DNA of 44,010 bases from Streptomyces xiaopingdaonensis (GCF_000262345.1 NZ_AJTQ01000148.1:1-44010); one strand, 5' to 3'. Shown: positions 1 to 11,097, counted from the first letter of the stretch. The notes: generated by a model not told the origin, from the sequence alone. Program-made: numbers and translations.

Positions 1-485
1 CGGTCGACGACCTGCCAGGCGCCGCGCTCCCGCAGCCACTGCGTGGCGAGCGCCTTGTACTCCTTGACGAGCTCCGCCGCCTCCTCAGGAGGGGGCTCGG
101 GGAACACGGCGTCGAGCTCCCGCACCTCCGCGGTGAGCAGGGGCTCGGCGCTCTCGGTCACCGCGGGAACGCGCACCCGGCGCAGCGCGCGGATGAGCGC
201 GCCCGGGTCGCCGCCGGCGAGCCGGCCCACCTGCTCGACGCGGCCCACGACGCCGATCTCCCCGTAGGCGACCGCTCCTTGGCCGCCTTCGGCCTCGTGG
301 ACCCGCGGCACCAGCACCACCTCGGGCTTCCCCGTTCCCGCGGCCTCCCTCGCCGCCTCGACGGCGGTGCGGACCTCCTCCTGCGACAGGTCCAGCGGGA
401 CCACCATTCCCGGCAGCACGATGTCGGTGTCGGGCTGGCCGAGCGGCACCACGGGCAGGGTGAGCGGTGTGGACATCGAAGCCAT
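1..485 (-). CDS. lon: ATP-dependent Lon protease, N-terminal part (gene runs off the left edge)
   Basis: Only the first 161 codons are in the window. They form the LON substrate-binding domain: a start resembling known Streptomyces Lon (MASMSTPLTLPVVPLG), then the characteristic VLPGMVVPLDLS segment and later GDPGALIRALRRVRVP. The AAA+ and Ser-Lys protease domains would lie to the left. Lon degrades misfolded and short-lived regulatory proteins in the cytoplasm using ATP. I chose the ATG at 485 because GGGAGAG lies just upstream; a second ATG at 476 is less well placed. A heat-shock type operator lies 23-41 bases upstream, which suggests control by HspR. Identification is from remembered family sequence and is strong. 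Confidence 0.93.
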   Translation of the reverse strand, partial: MASMSTPLTLPVVPLGQPDTDIVLPGMVVPLDLSQEEVRTAVEAAREAAGTGKPEVVLVPRVHEAEGGQGAVAYGEIGVVGRVEQVGRLAGGDPGALIRALRRVRVPAVTESAEPLLTAEVRELDAVFPEPPPEEAAELVKEYKALATQWLRERGAWQVVD

Positions 486-507
486 GATCTCTCCCTAGGC
501 AGGCAAG

Positions 508-526
508 TTGAGCTATACCCACTCAA
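508..526 (-). promoter_or_regulatory. HAIR-like inverted repeat, candidate HspR operator of lon
   Basis: On the lon strand the sequence reads TTGAGT, seven bases, GCTCAA. The HspR recognition element (HAIR) is CTTGAGT-N7-ACTCAAG, so both half-sites and the exact spacing are kept with one inner mismatch. lon is a known HspR target in Streptomyces lividans. The site lies 23 bases before the chosen start codon, where a repressor would overlap the promoter or the 5' end of the transcript. Confidence 0.75.
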
Positions 527-688
527 TGACGGGAGGCCGAGAGATGTTCCCCGGAGCGTGTTCGCCGTGAGCGATCACGGGGTCCGCGGCGCCGTGCGCC
601 CCCGGAAAACCCCGGCGGACGTCGCAGTGTTCCGCCGACCAGGAACGTCGCTGGACCGTACGCGGCGGTAGTGCCGAGGATGGCGGCC

Positions 689-1429
689 ATGGACACCGCG
701 TACCCGCACCCCGCGCCGCCGCTGACCCTCGACCGCAGGGACGGGCCGTACGGCGAGGTGGTGCTGCGCAGGCGCGGCGAGGTGCACGAGATCATCGCCA
801 ACGGCTGCTTCCTCATGGACAGTTCGGACGGCCGCTCCGAACGCCTCCTCGTCCGCGCCGCGCTCGCCGAACTCGGGGAGCGCCCGGACCCGACGCTGCT
901 GCTCGGCGGACTCGGCGTCGGCTTCTCGCTCGCCGAAGCGGCGGCGGAGCCGCGGTGGGCGCGCGTCACGACCGTGGAGCGGGAGCCCGCGATCGTCGAG
1001 TGGCACACCGCGGGCGGCCGGCCGCTCGCCCCCGTGACGGCGCAGGCGCTCGCGGACCCGCGGACCGAGCTGGTGGTGGGAGACCTCGTGGAGTATCTGC
1101 GGGGCGACCACCTTGCAGCAAGCGGGAGTTGGGGCGAGACTGCCGGCGGCGGCGCCGCCTCCTCCGTCTTCGACGTCATGGCGCTCGACATCGACAACGG
1201 CCCCGACTGGACCGTCACCGAAGGCAACGCCGACCTTTACACCCCGGAGGGGCTGGCGCTCTGCCGGGAGCGGCTCGCACCGGGAGGCGTCCTCGCCGTG
1301 TGGTCGGCCCGGCCTTCGGCGGCCTTCGAAACGGCGATGCGGAATGCCGGGTTCGACCGTGTAAGGACGGATGAAGTGCAGGTCGCCCGGGGCGTCCCGG
1401 ACGCCGTCCACTTCGGGCGCCGAGCGTAG
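689..1429 (+). CDS. spermidine synthase-fold class I SAM-dependent protein
   Basis: The product (about 246 residues) has a Rossmann core. The glycine-rich loop is LLLGGLGVGFSLAEA, followed by the acidic end of strand 2 in VTTVEREPAIVEW, and later the FDVMALDIDNGPDW segment typical of spermidine-synthase-like proteins. An ANGCFLMDSSDGRSE stretch near the N terminus is also typical. Real polyamine synthesis is not implied: no decarboxylated-SAM enzymes are nearby, and actinobacterial members of this superfamily are mostly of unknown substrate. Three in-frame starts (671 GTG, 680 ATG, 689 ATG) are possible; 689 has a GAGG about ten bases upstream. It stands alone between lon and the two-component genes. 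Confidence 0.8.
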   Translation: MDTAYPHPAPPLTLDRRDGPYGEVVLRRRGEVHEIIANGCFLMDSSDGRSERLLVRAALAELGERPDPTLLLGGLGVGFSLAEAAAEPRWARVTTVEREPAIVEWHTAGGRPLAPVTAQALADPRTELVVGDLVEYLRGDHLAASGSWGETAGGGAASSVFDVMALDIDNGPDWTVTEGNADLYTPEGLALCRERLAPGGVLAVWSARPSAAFETAMRNAGFDRVRTDEVQVARGVPDAVHFGRRA

Positions 1430-1577
1430 CCCGTTGTCAACCCTGGGGCCTACGCTGCTCCTGCGAGCAGCTCGGGGTGGCCGTACACCCGGGGACGACG
1501 AGGTCGCCGCTGCCCGCAGAAGACGCAGACACAGCAGACACGTTGACGACAGCCGCGGGGCAACGCAGGGGCGGGCA

Positions 1578-2345
<768 letters not shown>

Positions 2346-2350
2346 GCACC

Positions 2351-3709
2351 ATGCCCGAGGAGACGACGGCCGAACGCGGAAGTGCACCTCCCCGGCACCC
2401 GCTCCGCGCCCGCGCCCTGCGGGTGCGCGCCGGCGCGGGCCGCGGGATGGAGCGGATACGCGGGCGGCTGCGCTCCAGACGGCTGCGGCTGCGCGACCTG
2501 CGCCTGCGCAGGCTGCGCGCCCTCCAGCACGGCGACCCCGCGGACGGCGCCCCGGCACAGCGCGCGCTGCGCTCGTTGCGGTACCGCTTCGCGTACGCGG
2601 GGGACCGCCTGTGGGAGGGACTCCGCCCGCTCGACCCCTACCGCTCGATCAAGGCCGCGCTGGGTTTCCTCGTGATCGTCTCGGTGGCGATCACGACGCT
2701 GCTCGCGCTCTTCGCCGTCCACTCCGCGACCGAACTGCGCGTGATCACGATCATTTCGATCATCGCCTCACTCCTGGTGACCCAGTTCGTCGCGCAGTCC
2801 CTCACCGCCCCGCTCGACGAGATGAAGGACGCGGCGCGCTCGATGGCGCACGGCGACTACTCGCGCCGCGTCGACGTCGCGCGCAGGGACGAGTTCGGGG
2901 AGCTCGCCGACACCTTCAACCGCATGGCGGCCGACCTCGAATCGGTCGACCAGCACCGCAAGGAGCTCGTCGCCAACGTCTCGCACGAGCTGCGCACGCC
3001 GATCGCCGCGCTGCGGGCCGTGCTGGAGAACGTCGTCGACGGCGTCTCCGACGCGGACCCGGAGACGATGCGGACCGCGCTGGCCCAGACCGAGCGGCTC
3101 GGCCGCCTCGTCGCGCACCTGCTCGACCTCTCGCGGCTCGACAACGGCGTCGTACCGCTGCACGCGCGCCGGTTCGAGGTGTGGCCGTACCTCGCGGGCG
3201 TGCTGAAGGAGTCGAACATGAGCAAGGGGCCCGGGCACTCCCGTACCGATGTCCACCTCCATCTCGACGTCTCGCCGCCCGAACTCGTCGCCTACGCGGA
3301 CGCCGAGCGGCTGCACCAGGTGGCGACGAACCTGATCGACAACGCCGTGAAGCACAGCCCCCCGCACGGCCGCGTCACGGTGCGCGCCTACCAGGGCGAG
3401 ACGGACGGCAGCCTGGAGGTCGAAGTCCTGGATGAAGGGCCCGGAATCCCGGAGGAGGAACGGCAGCGCGTCTTCGAGCGGTTCAGCCGGGCCAAGGGCG
3501 CCCAGGCCGCGGTCCGCGGCAGGAAGAGCGAAGGGCGGACGGAGCAGCGGGGCCAGGGCGCGGGCGACGGCGGTACGGGCCTCGGGCTCGCGATCGCGCA
3601 CTGGGCCGTCGATCTGCACGGCGGCCGGATCAGGGTGGCCGAGTCCGAGATCGGGTGCCGGATACGGGTGAGCCTCCCTGGAGAACCGCAGGCCGCACGT
3701 GTGACGTAA
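2351..3709 (+). CDS. membrane sensor histidine kinase (HAMP-HisKA-HATPase)
   Basis: The 452-residue protein begins with about 100 Arg-rich cytoplasmic residues, then two membrane helices (AALGFLVIVSVAITTLLALF and ITIISIIASLLVTQFVAQS) separated by fewer than ten residues. A HAMP linker follows (FNRMAADLESVDQHR), then HisKA with phospho-His212 in NVSHELRTPIAALRA, and the ATPase domain with N-box NLIDNAVKHSP, G1 box DEGPGIPEEE and G2 box GGTGLGLAIAHW. About 30 variable residues sit between G1 and G2 in the ATP-lid region. The very short external loop suggests sensing within the membrane or through a partner rather than binding an external ligand (inference). It partners the response regulator just upstream. 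Confidence 0.92.
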   Translation: MPEETTAERGSAPPRHPLRARALRVRAGAGRGMERIRGRLRSRRLRLRDLRLRRLRALQHGDPADGAPAQRALRSLRYRFAYAGDRLWEGLRPLDPYRSIKAALGFLVIVSVAITTLLALFAVHSATELRVITIISIIASLLVTQFVAQSLTAPLDEMKDAARSMAHGDYSRRVDVARRDEFGELADTFNRMAADLESVDQHRKELVANVSHELRTPIAALRAVLENVVDGVSDADPETMRTALAQTERLGRLVAHLLDLSRLDNGVVPLHARRFEVWPYLAGVLKESNMSKGPGHSRTDVHLHLDVSPPELVAYADAERLHQVATNLIDNAVKHSPPHGRVTVRAYQGETDGSLEVEVLDEGPGIPEEERQRVFERFSRAKGAQAAVRGRKSEGRTEQRGQGAGDGGTGLGLAIAHWAVDLHGGRIRVAESEIGCRIRVSLPGEPQAARVT

Positions 3710-3935
3710 CCTCGATCATGGGCACGGCAGTCGGCGGTGACGCAGCGGCGTCGCCGACAGTTCCTTTTCCGAGCGAAACTGTGGGTGATTCCCGTCGTAT
3801 TCGATGCTGAAACTGAGCGTCGGATGTGACGTGTATGACCAACAGGCAGCCCGGACTGCACCAACCGGCCCGGAAGGCGTAGCCTTTATTCCCGCTGTCC
3901 ACCACCCGAGGAAGCGGAAGAGGGCGGTTGCCGCC

Positions 3936-6900
3936 GTGTCGTCTCAGTCCCCCAACAGCTCCAGTCTCTCGGCCGAAAAGGCCGGTCAGGATCAGGCTCC
4001 TGCCGACCCGTCCGCCGCGTTCGGCACCAACGAGTGGCTCGTCGACGAGATCTACCAGCAGTACCTCCAGGACCCGAACTCGGTAGACCGAGCCTGGTGG
4101 GACTTCTTCGCCGACTACAAGCCGGGCGCTTCGGACGCCCAGGCCCCGAAGAGCACGGCGGCCCCACAGCCAGCGAACCCACAGCCGACGCAGACCGCTG
4201 CCCCGGCGCAGCCCGCAGCCCAGCCGGCGGCGCAGCCCGCGCCGCAGCAGCCGAAGCAGCAGAGCGCACCGGCGCCCGCGCAGCCGGCGAAGCCCGCACC
4301 GCAGCCGAAGCACGCCAAGCCGGCCGCTGCGCCCGCTTCCCCGCAGCCGAAGCAGGACGAGCAGAAGCAGGAGCAGGCGCCCGAGGGCCCCGAGTACGTC
4401 CAGCTCCGCGGTCCGTCGGCGGCCGTCGCGAAGAACATGAACGCCTCGCTGGAGCTGCCGACGGCGACCTCCGTCCGCGCGGTCCCCGTGAAGCTGCTCT
4501 TCGACAACCGCATCGTCATCAACAACCACCTGAAGCGGGCGAGGGGCGGGAAGGTCTCCTTCACCCACCTCATCGGCTACGCCATGGTGCAGGCGATGAA
4601 GGCGATGCCCGCCATGAACCACGCGTACGCCGAGAAGGACGGCAAGCCGACGCTGGTCAAGCCCGACCACGTCAACCTCGGCCTCGCGATCGACCTCGTC
4701 AAGCCCAACGGTGACCGCCAGCTCGTCGTCGCAGCGATCAAGAAGGCGGAGACACTCACCTTCTTCGAGTTCTGGCAGGCGTACGAGGACATCGTCCGCC
4801 GGGCCCGGAACAACAAGCTGACGATGGACGACTTCTCCGGCGTCACCTGCTCGCTCACCAACCCCGGCGGTATCGGCACCGTCCACTCGGTGCCGCGGCT
4901 GATGCCGGGCCAGAGCGTGATCATGGGCGTCGGCGCCATGGAGTACCCGGCCGAGTTCCAGGGCACCTCGCAGGACACCCTCAACCGCCTCGGCATCTCC
5001 AAGGTGATGACGCTGACGAGCACCTACGACCACCGGGTCGTCCAGGGTGCGGCCTCCGGCGAGTTCCTGAAGATCGTCGCCAACCTCCTCCTCGGCGAGG
5101 ACGGCTTCTACGACGACATCTTCAAGGCCCTGCGCATCCCGTACGAGCCCGTCCGCTGGATGCAGGACATCGACGCCTCGCACGACGACGACGTCACCAA
5201 GGCGGCGCGGGTCTTCGACCTGATCCACTCCTACCGGGTCCGCGGCCACATCATGGCCGACACCGACCCGTTGGAGTACCACCAGCGCAAGCACCCCGAC
5301 CTCGACATCAACGAACACGGGCTCACCCTCTGGGACCTGGAGCGCGAGTTCGCCGTCGGCGGCTTCGCCGGCCAGTCGATGATGAAGCTGCGCGACATCC
5401 TCGGCGTGCTCCGCGACTCGTACTGCCGCACCACCGGCATCGAGTACATGCACATCCAGGACCCGAAGCAGCGCAAGTGGATCCAGGACCGGGTCGAGCG
5501 CACCAACGCCAAGCCGGAGCGCGAGGAGCAGCTCCGCATCCTGCGCCGGCTCAATGCGGCCGAGGCGTTCGAGACCTTCCTCCAGACCAAGTACGTCGGT
5601 CAGAAGCGGTTCTCGCTGGAGGGCGGCGAGTCCGTCATTCCGCTCCTCGACGCGGTGATGGACGCCGCGGCCGAAGCCCGGCTCGACGAGTGCGTGGTCG
5701 GCATGGCGCACCGCGGCCGGCTCAACGTCCTCGCCAACATCGTCGGCAAGCCGTACGCGCAGATCTTCCGGGAGTTCGAGGGGAACCTCGACCCGAAGTC
5801 GATGCACGGCTCGGGCGACGTCAAGTACCACCTCGGCGCCGAGGGCACCTTCACGGGACTCGACGGTGAGCAGATCAAGGTCTCGCTCACGGCCAACCCG
5901 TCGCACCTGGAGGCCGTCGACCCGGTCGTGGAGGGCGTCTCGCGCGCCAAGCAGGACATCATCGGCAAGGGCGGCACCGACTTCACCGTCCTGCCGATCC
6001 AGCTCCACGGCGACGCGGCCTTCGCGGGCCAGGGCGTCGTCGCGGAGACGCTCAACATGTCGCAGCTCCGCGGCTACCGCACCGGCGGCACCGTGCACGT
6101 CGTCATCAACAACCAGGTCGGCTACACGGCACCGCCCGAGTCCGCGCGCTCCTCGATGTACTCGACCGACGTCGCGCGGATGATCGAGGCGCCGATCTTC
6201 CACGTCAACGGCGACGACCCGGAGGCCGTCGTCCGGGTGGCGCGGCTCGCCTTCGAGTACCGGCAGGCGTTCAACAAGGACGTCGTGATCGACATGCTCT
6301 GCTACCGCAGGCGCGGTCACAACGAGGGCGACAACCCGAAGTTCACGCAGCCGCTGATGTACAACCTGATCGACAAGAAGCGCTCGGTGCGCAAGCTGTA
6401 CACCGAGTCGCTCATCGGGCGGGGCGACATCACGCTGGAGGAGGCGGAGCAGGCGCTCCAGGACTTCCAGGGCCAGTTGGAGAAGGTCTTCACCGACGTC
6501 CGCGACGCCACCGCGTCGCCCGCGCCGGCCGAAGTCCCCGCCCCGCAGGCCGAGTTCCCCGTGCACGTCGAGACGGCCATCAGCCAGGAGGTCGTCAAGC
6601 GGATCGCCGAGTCGCAGGTGAACATCCCCGAGCGGATCAGCGTCCACCCGCGGCTGATGCCCCAGCTCCAGCGCAGGGCGCAGATGGTCGAGGACGGCAC
6701 CATCGACTGGGCGATGGGCGAGACCCTCGCCGTCGGCTCGCTGCTGATGGAGGGCACGCCCGTCCGCCTCGCCGGACAGGACTCCCGGCGCGGCACCTTC
6801 GGCCAGCGCCACTCCGTCCTCCTCGACCAGAACACCGGCGACGACTACACCCCGCTCCTCTACCTCTCCGAGGACCAGGCGCGGTTCAACGTCTACGACT

Positions 6901-7769
6901 CGCTGCTCAGCGAGTACGCCGCGATGGGCTTCGAGTACGGCTACTCGCTCGCCCGTCCCGACGCGCTCGTCATGTGGGAGGCGCAGTTCGGCGACTTCAT
7001 GAACGGCGCGCAGACGGTGATCGACGAGTTCATCTCGTCGGCGGAGCAGAAGTGGAACCAGACCTCCGGCGTCACGCTGCTCCTCCCCCACGGCTACGAG
7101 GGCCAGGGTCCCGACCACTCCTCGGCGCGGATCGAGCGGTTCCTCCAACTGTGCGCGCAGAACAGCATGACCGTCGCCATGCCGTCGCTGCCGTCGAACT
7201 ACTTCCACCTCCTGCGGTGGCAGGTGCACAACCCGCACCACAAGCCGCTCGTCGTCTTCACGCCGAAGTCGATGCTCCGGCTCAAGGCGGCGGCGTCGAA
7301 GGCGGAGGAGTTCACCACCGGCGGCTTCCGTCCGGTGATCGGGGACTCGCTCGTCGAGTCGGGCAAGGTGGACCCGGCCGGCGTCCGCAAGGTCGTCTTC
7401 TGCTCCGGCAAGGTCTACTACGACCTCGACGCCGAGCGGACCAAGCGCGGCGTCACCGACACGGCGCTCGTCCGGCTGGAGCGGCTCTACCCGCTGCCCG
7501 GCAAGGAGATCCAGGCGGAGCTCGCCAAGTTCCCGAACGCGCAGAAGTACGTCTGGGCGCAGGAGGAGCCGGCGAACCAGGGCGCATGGCCGTTCATCGC
7601 CCTCAACCTCGTCGACCACCTCGACCTGATCATCGGCTCCGAGCCCGTCCCGGACGCCGACCGCCTGCGCCGGGTCTCGCGCCCGTCGTCCTCCTCCCCC
7701 GCCGTCGGCTCCGGCAAGCGGCACGAGCAGGAGCAGGCACAGTTGCTCACGGACGTCTTCGAACTGTGA
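3936..7769 (+). CDS. kgd: multifunctional 2-oxoglutarate decarboxylase/dehydrogenase (E1-E2 fusion)
   Basis: This 1277-residue TCA-cycle enzyme matches the actinobacterial Kgd/OdhA layout. An N-terminal helical segment ([20 protein letters not shown], residues about 33-60) is followed by a long Ala/Pro/Gln linker (about 65-155). Then comes an E2 succinyltransferase catalytic domain with His366 in [10 protein letters not shown], and an E1 domain with the thiamine-diphosphate site HGD (691-693) ... INNQVGYT (724-731). There is no lipoyl domain, as in the family, so the lipoyl arm is supplied by the pyruvate dehydrogenase complex. In relatives the FHA protein GarA/OdhI inhibits this enzyme; garA is not in the window. 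I chose GTG at 3936 because [11 protein letters not shown] matches remembered Streptomyces homologs; the upstream extension from ATG 3804 does not. Confidence 0.95.
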   Translation: MSSQSPNSSSLSAEKAGQDQAPADPSAAFGTNEWLVDEIYQQYLQDPNSVDRAWWDFFADYKPGASDAQAPKSTAAPQPANPQPTQTAAPAQPAAQPAAQPAPQQPKQQSAPAPAQPAKPAPQPKHAKPAAAPASPQPKQDEQKQEQAPEGPEYVQLRGPSAAVAKNMNASLELPTATSVRAVPVKLLFDNRIVINNHLKRARGGKVSFTHLIGYAMVQAMKAMPAMNHAYAEKDGKPTLVKPDHVNLGLAIDLVKPNGDRQLVVAAIKKAETLTFFEFWQAYEDIVRRARNNKLTMDDFSGVTCSLTNPGGIGTVHSVPRLMPGQSVIMGVGAMEYPAEFQGTSQDTLNRLGISKVMTLTSTYDHRVVQGAASGEFLKIVANLLLGEDGFYDDIFKALRIPYEPVRWMQDIDASHDDDVTKAARVFDLIHSYRVRGHIMADTDPLEYHQRKHPDLDINEHGLTLWDLEREFAVGGFAGQSMMKLRDILGVLRDSYCRTTGIEYMHIQDPKQRKWIQDRVERTNAKPEREEQLRILRRLNAAEAFETFLQTKYVGQKRFSLEGGESVIPLLDAVMDAAAEARLDECVVGMAHRGRLNVLANIVGKPYAQIFREFEGNLDPKSMHGSGDVKYHLGAEGTFTGLDGEQIKVSLTANPSHLEAVDPVVEGVSRAKQDIIGKGGTDFTVLPIQLHGDAAFAGQGVVAETLNMSQLRGYRTGGTVHVVINNQVGYTAPPESARSSMYSTDVARMIEAPIFHVNGDDPEAVVRVARLAFEYRQAFNKDVVIDMLCYRRRGHNEGDNPKFTQPLMYNLIDKKRSVRKLYTESLIGRGDITLEEAEQALQDFQGQLEKVFTDVRDATASPAPAEVPAPQAEFPVHVETAISQEVVKRIAESQVNIPERISVHPRLMPQLQRRAQMVEDGTIDWAMGETLAVGSLLMEGTPVRLAGQDSRRGTFGQRHSVLLDQNTGDDYTPLLYLSEDQARFNVYDSLLSEYAAMGFEYGYSLARPDALVMWEAQFGDFMNGAQTVIDEFISSAEQKWNQTSGVTLLLPHGYEGQGPDHSSARIERFLQLCAQNSMTVAMPSLPSNYFHLLRWQVHNPHHKPLVVFTPKSMLRLKAAASKAEEFTTGGFRPVIGDSLVESGKVDPAGVRKVVFCSGKVYYDLDAERTKRGVTDTALVRLERLYPLPGKEIQAELAKFPNAQKYVWAQEEPANQGAWPFIALNLVDHLDLIIGSEPVPDADRLRRVSRPSSSSPAVGSGKRHEQEQAQLLTDVFEL

Positions 7770-7796
7770 GGGCTCGGCCTTGAGCTGAGTCTCCGA

Positions 7797-7831
7797 GTGG
7801 GGCCGCCGCGCCTGCGGCGGCCCCACTTTTT
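7797..7831 (+). terminator. rho-independent terminator after kgd
   Basis: A perfect 13-bp stem (GTGGGGCCGCCGC paired with GCGGCGGCCCCAC), a GCCT loop and a run of five T. It lies 27 bases after the kgd stop. Confidence 0.92.
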
Positions 7832-8047
7832 GCTTGTCCGGGCCCTGTTCAGGTTCAGCGCCATACGGACGGCGGTTCGCCGGTCTCGGACCGGGCTGCG
7901 GCACGAGGGGCCCCGCATCGTCGTCGAACCGACCGGGCCGGTTCAGGGGTCAAACGCCCCGCTTCCGGAGGCGGACGACCACAACAGCAATGCGCGCCGG
8001 GCGAGAAGGCAGTGGCTGCCGGGAGCGTTCGCGTTCCGTGCGTGACG

Positions 8048-8080
8048 GACGCCCCTTCGCGGGCGACGCGAAAGGGCGTC
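8048..8080 (-). terminator. candidate terminator hairpin of the minus-strand operon
   Basis: Arms GACGCCCCTTCGCG (8048-8061) and CGCGAAAGGGCGTC (8067-8080) form a 14-bp stem with one mismatch and a five-base loop, 11 bases beyond the stop codon at 8092. There is no T run on the minus strand, which is common for Streptomyces hairpin terminators. Confidence 0.6.
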
Positions 8081-8091
8081 GGCGCCCGCCC

Positions 8092-11000
8092 TCAGCCCAG
8101 GTAAGCCTCGAAGTTCCAGTGCGGGCGCATGCGTTGGCGGGCGCTGAGGGTGTGCGGGTGCTGGGCGCCCATGGTGCGGGTGAGGCGTTCGAGGGCGTCC
8201 TCCTCGAGCTTGCCCGCCTCGGTGCGTTGGCGGAGGGCGCGGAGATCGGCGGCGAGGGCGATCTGGGCGGAGAGCGTCAGCGGGTGGTCGTCGCCGAGGA
8301 CGCGGCGGGCGCGGCCGAGGGTGTTGCGGCTCAGCTCGGCTGCCTCGTCGAGGTCTCCGATGATGTTGTGGCCGCCTGCGGCGTTGAGGGCGCAGCCGAG
8401 CGTCCACGGGTGCTCCTCGCCGAGGAGGACGGCGAGGCCGCTGTACGCCTGCTTGAAGAGGGCGACCGCCTCGTTGCGCGCCCCCTCCGCCTGGAGCAGC
8501 AGGCCGACGTTGCTCTGGAGTCCTGTCGCCACCGGGTGCGCGGGGCCGAGGAGTTCGCGGAAACCGCTCTCGGCCTCGGTCAGGAGGTCGCGGGACTCGC
8601 CCAGGTCGCCGTGCTCGCGGAGGAAGTTGCCGTAGTCGTTGGCGACGATGAGCGCTTCGAAGTGGGTACGCCCGTGGACCTGCCGGCGGCGCTCCAGCAG
8701 CCCCGCGAGCTGGCCCGCCGTCTCGCTGCGGTCGAGTCCGGCGCGGTAGCGGCAGAGCGCGAGGTGGTGGCGGGCCCAGAGGGTCTGCGGGTGGTCGGGG
8801 CCGAGGACCTGGAGGTGGAGGCGCATGCCCTGCTCCTGGCGCGCCGCGGCCTCCCGGAAGCGGCCGAGGAGACGCAGGTCGAGAGCGCAGGAGTTGCCGG
8901 AGTGCAGGGTGGCGGGCGCGCGCTCGCGCAGCACCTCCTCGCGCTGGCGCAGGACTTGCTTGTCGACCTCGTACGCGTCCTGGTAGCGCCCGAGGAAGCG
9001 GAGCGAGAAGGCGACGCTGTCCCTGGCGACGAGGGTGTTGAAGTCGGCGGGGCCGAGGATGCGTTCGGCGTCCTCCAGGCACTGGAGCTGCTCGTCGAGC
9101 GCCTCCTGGTAGCGGCCGAGGCTGCGGTAGTCGGCGGCGAGGGCGCTGCGGGCGAAGTTGAGGGAGTACTCGTCCACCGGTGCGGCCGACTGGAGGTCCT
9201 CGAAGAGCGCCTGGTCGAGCTCGTACGCGCGGTGGAAGTCGCCGCTCTCGCGGAGGATGGCGCCCTGCTGGCTGGTGAGCTGCATCCAGAGGCGGTCGTC
9301 CCCGGGGACGACGCCCGTCCAGTGGCGGCGTACGCGGTCGGCGAGCTGGCTGCCGGAGATGTACTCGCCGCTGCGCAGGCAGTACCGCAGGCAGTTGACG
9401 ACCGTCTCGCGGACCCGCGGGTTGCGCGAGTCGAGGGCGCCCGAGGACTCCAGGTGCGCGCGGATCTCCGCGTACTTGGGCCACGAGCGGCTGTCGAGCG
9501 CGTTGCCCGGGTCGGCCCTGGCGAGGGCGCGGCGTACGGCCCGCCGGTACTCCTCGCGGTTGTCGTCGGCGGTGAGGCGGCTGATGATGCTGTGCACGAC
9601 ACGGTGCATACGGACCGTCTCGCCGCCGCGGTCGTCGTCCGAGAGGTTCTGGCGCTCGTCGACGTCCCTGCGGAGTACGCAGAAGTTGACGAGGGTGTCG
9701 ATGGCGCGCGCCCATCCGGAGCCGTCCCGCGCGATCCACCGAAGCTGCTCGGGGAGTTCGGCCTCCGGCACCTGGCGGACGAGTCCGAGCGGGATGCGTC
9801 CCGGCGCGAACGCCGAGCAGAGGGCGAGGAGTTCGACGGTGCGGGGCTGCTCCCTGCGGAGCCGGTTGATCAGTATCGACCAGGAGGTGAGCGAGGACTG
9901 CGGGTACTCGCTCGGGGTGTCCGGGTGCGGCATCGCGTGGTAGGGGCGCTCGCGGACCATGGAGAGGTACTCGTCGGCCGGCATCCCCGACTCGCCGAGC
10001 AGCGCGGCGGCCTGGACGAGCGCGAGCGGCAGGTCCTCGAACTCGACGGAGACCCGGTCGGCCTCCTCGGCGGTGAGGTGCGAGGCCCGGCGCATGAGGA
10101 AGCCGGTGGACTCGGCACGCTCGAATCCGGGGACCTCGATCTGATCCACCAGTTGGGACCAGGAGCGGTAACGGGAGGTGATCAGGACGTGCCCCTCGCC
10201 CTGGGGGAGGATCTGCTCGGCGCCCTCGACGTCGTCCCAGCCGTCGAAGACGACGAGCCAACGGCGGTACGGCTCGCCCGTGCGCAGCGTCTCCCGGAGC
10301 GTCCTGATGCGCTCGCCCGGGCCGCCCGTCTCCGCGGTGATGCCGAGCCGGGGGGCGAGTTCGCTGTACCGCTCGCGGAGGCTGCTGCGGGTGTCGGCGG
10401 GGACCCACCAGACGACGTCGTACTGCGGCCGGAAGCGGTAGGCGTACTCGGCGGCGAGCTCGGTCTTCCCGATGCCGGGCATGCCGACGATGGCGCAGGC
10501 GGCGGTGTCGCGCACGGCGTCGGAGAGCCGGTGCTGGAGGGTGTTGAGGAGGTCGTCCCTGCCGGTGAACTGGTGGTTGCGGCGGGGCACCGCGCCCCAG
10601 ACGGGCGGGGGGTCGCCGGGGAAGCGGAGCGCGCCGGGGCGCGGACGCGGCCGGCCGGCGGGGAGTTCGAGGCGCTCCAGGAGGCGGTGCACGGCCTCTT
10701 CCTCGCCGATGCCGTAGAGCTCGGCGGGCCTGAGGACCGAAGTGGCCGCGGGGAGCGGCTGGTCGGTGAGGTGGACGGCGGCGAACCTGTGGCGGTTCTC
10801 CGCGACGAAGCCGCGCAGCACCTCGTCCCACTCGCCCTCGGGGCGGGGGCCCAGCTCGAAGAACCACTCGTTGAGGACGAGGAGGACACGGCCCTCGGAG
10901 AGGAGGAGGTCGCCGAGGCCGCGTTCGAGCGGTTCGTCCCTGGGAGGGTCCCAGCGCTGCATGTTGACGCTGTGGCCGCGGCTCTCCAGCGTCTGGTAGA

Positions 11001-11097
11001 TCCAGGTGGCCCACTGACGGTAGTAGCCAGGGAAGACGACGAGGACGTGCTCGGGGCCCTGGGCCTGCGCGCTCTTCGGCTTCGGCTGAGCGTTCAT
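8092..11097 (-). CDS. TIR-like/NB-ARC/TPR protein of the FxSxx-COOH system type (FxsT-like)
   Basis: The 1001-residue protein has three parts. Residues about 15-140 form a TIR-like fold (VLVVFPGYYRQWATWIYQTL ... RVLLVLNEWFFELG). Residues about 175-480 are an NB-ARC NTPase with P-loop GMPGIGKTE (Lys211), Walker B WLVVFDGWDDV and sensor VLITSRYRSW. From about 500 to the end there are repeated TPR units of the NB-ARC/TPR regulator kind (SLGRYQEALDEQLQCLEDAE, FLGRYQDAYEVDKQVL, LGEEHPWTLGCALNAA). NCBI calls this architecture FxSxx-COOH system tetratricopeptide repeat protein. STAND NTPases like this usually act as ligand-gated switches; the TIR part is the likely output domain, but I cannot tell whether it keeps NADase activity. 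The ATG at 11097 follows GAGGGAGAG. It is last in the minus-strand array, 70 bases after the HExxH gene. Confidence 0.85.
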   Translation of the reverse strand: MNAQPKPKSAQAQGPEHVLVVFPGYYRQWATWIYQTLESRGHSVNMQRWDPPRDEPLERGLGDLLLSEGRVLLVLNEWFFELGPRPEGEWDEVLRGFVAENRHRFAAVHLTDQPLPAATSVLRPAELYGIGEEEAVHRLLERLELPAGRPRPRPGALRFPGDPPPVWGAVPRRNHQFTGRDDLLNTLQHRLSDAVRDTAACAIVGMPGIGKTELAAEYAYRFRPQYDVVWWVPADTRSSLRERYSELAPRLGITAETGGPGERIRTLRETLRTGEPYRRWLVVFDGWDDVEGAEQILPQGEGHVLITSRYRSWSQLVDQIEVPGFERAESTGFLMRRASHLTAEEADRVSVEFEDLPLALVQAAALLGESGMPADEYLSMVRERPYHAMPHPDTPSEYPQSSLTSWSILINRLRREQPRTVELLALCSAFAPGRIPLGLVRQVPEAELPEQLRWIARDGSGWARAIDTLVNFCVLRRDVDERQNLSDDDRGGETVRMHRVVHSIISRLTADDNREEYRRAVRRALARADPGNALDSRSWPKYAEIRAHLESSGALDSRNPRVRETVVNCLRYCLRSGEYISGSQLADRVRRHWTGVVPGDDRLWMQLTSQQGAILRESGDFHRAYELDQALFEDLQSAAPVDEYSLNFARSALAADYRSLGRYQEALDEQLQCLEDAERILGPADFNTLVARDSVAFSLRFLGRYQDAYEVDKQVLRQREEVLRERAPATLHSGNSCALDLRLLGRFREAAARQEQGMRLHLQVLGPDHPQTLWARHHLALCRYRAGLDRSETAGQLAGLLERRRQVHGRTHFEALIVANDYGNFLREHGDLGESRDLLTEAESGFRELLGPAHPVATGLQSNVGLLLQAEGARNEAVALFKQAYSGLAVLLGEEHPWTLGCALNAAGGHNIIGDLDEAAELSRNTLGRARRVLGDDHPLTLSAQIALAADLRALRQRTEAGKLEEDALERLTRTMGAQHPHTLSARQRMRPHWNFEAYLG

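Larger units (their letters stand above)
7770..8091. other. convergent intergenic region between kgd and the fxsT-like gene
   Basis: This 322-base gap holds the kgd terminator at 7797-7831 and an imperfect hairpin at 8048-8080. I see no gene or recognisable promoter in the stretch between the hairpins. Confidence 0.6.

Noticed and set aside
3804..3935. In-frame extension of kgd to an ATG at 3804
   Set aside because: The 44 extra residues are unlike remembered Kgd N termini and include a non-conserved basic stretch; GTG 3936 starts the conserved SSQSP segment.
3630..7904. 1424-codon open frame on the minus strand opposite kgd
   Set aside because: It is the codon-position shadow of kgd in GC-rich DNA; its product is low-complexity Arg/Val/Leu/Asp with no family features, while kgd is certain.
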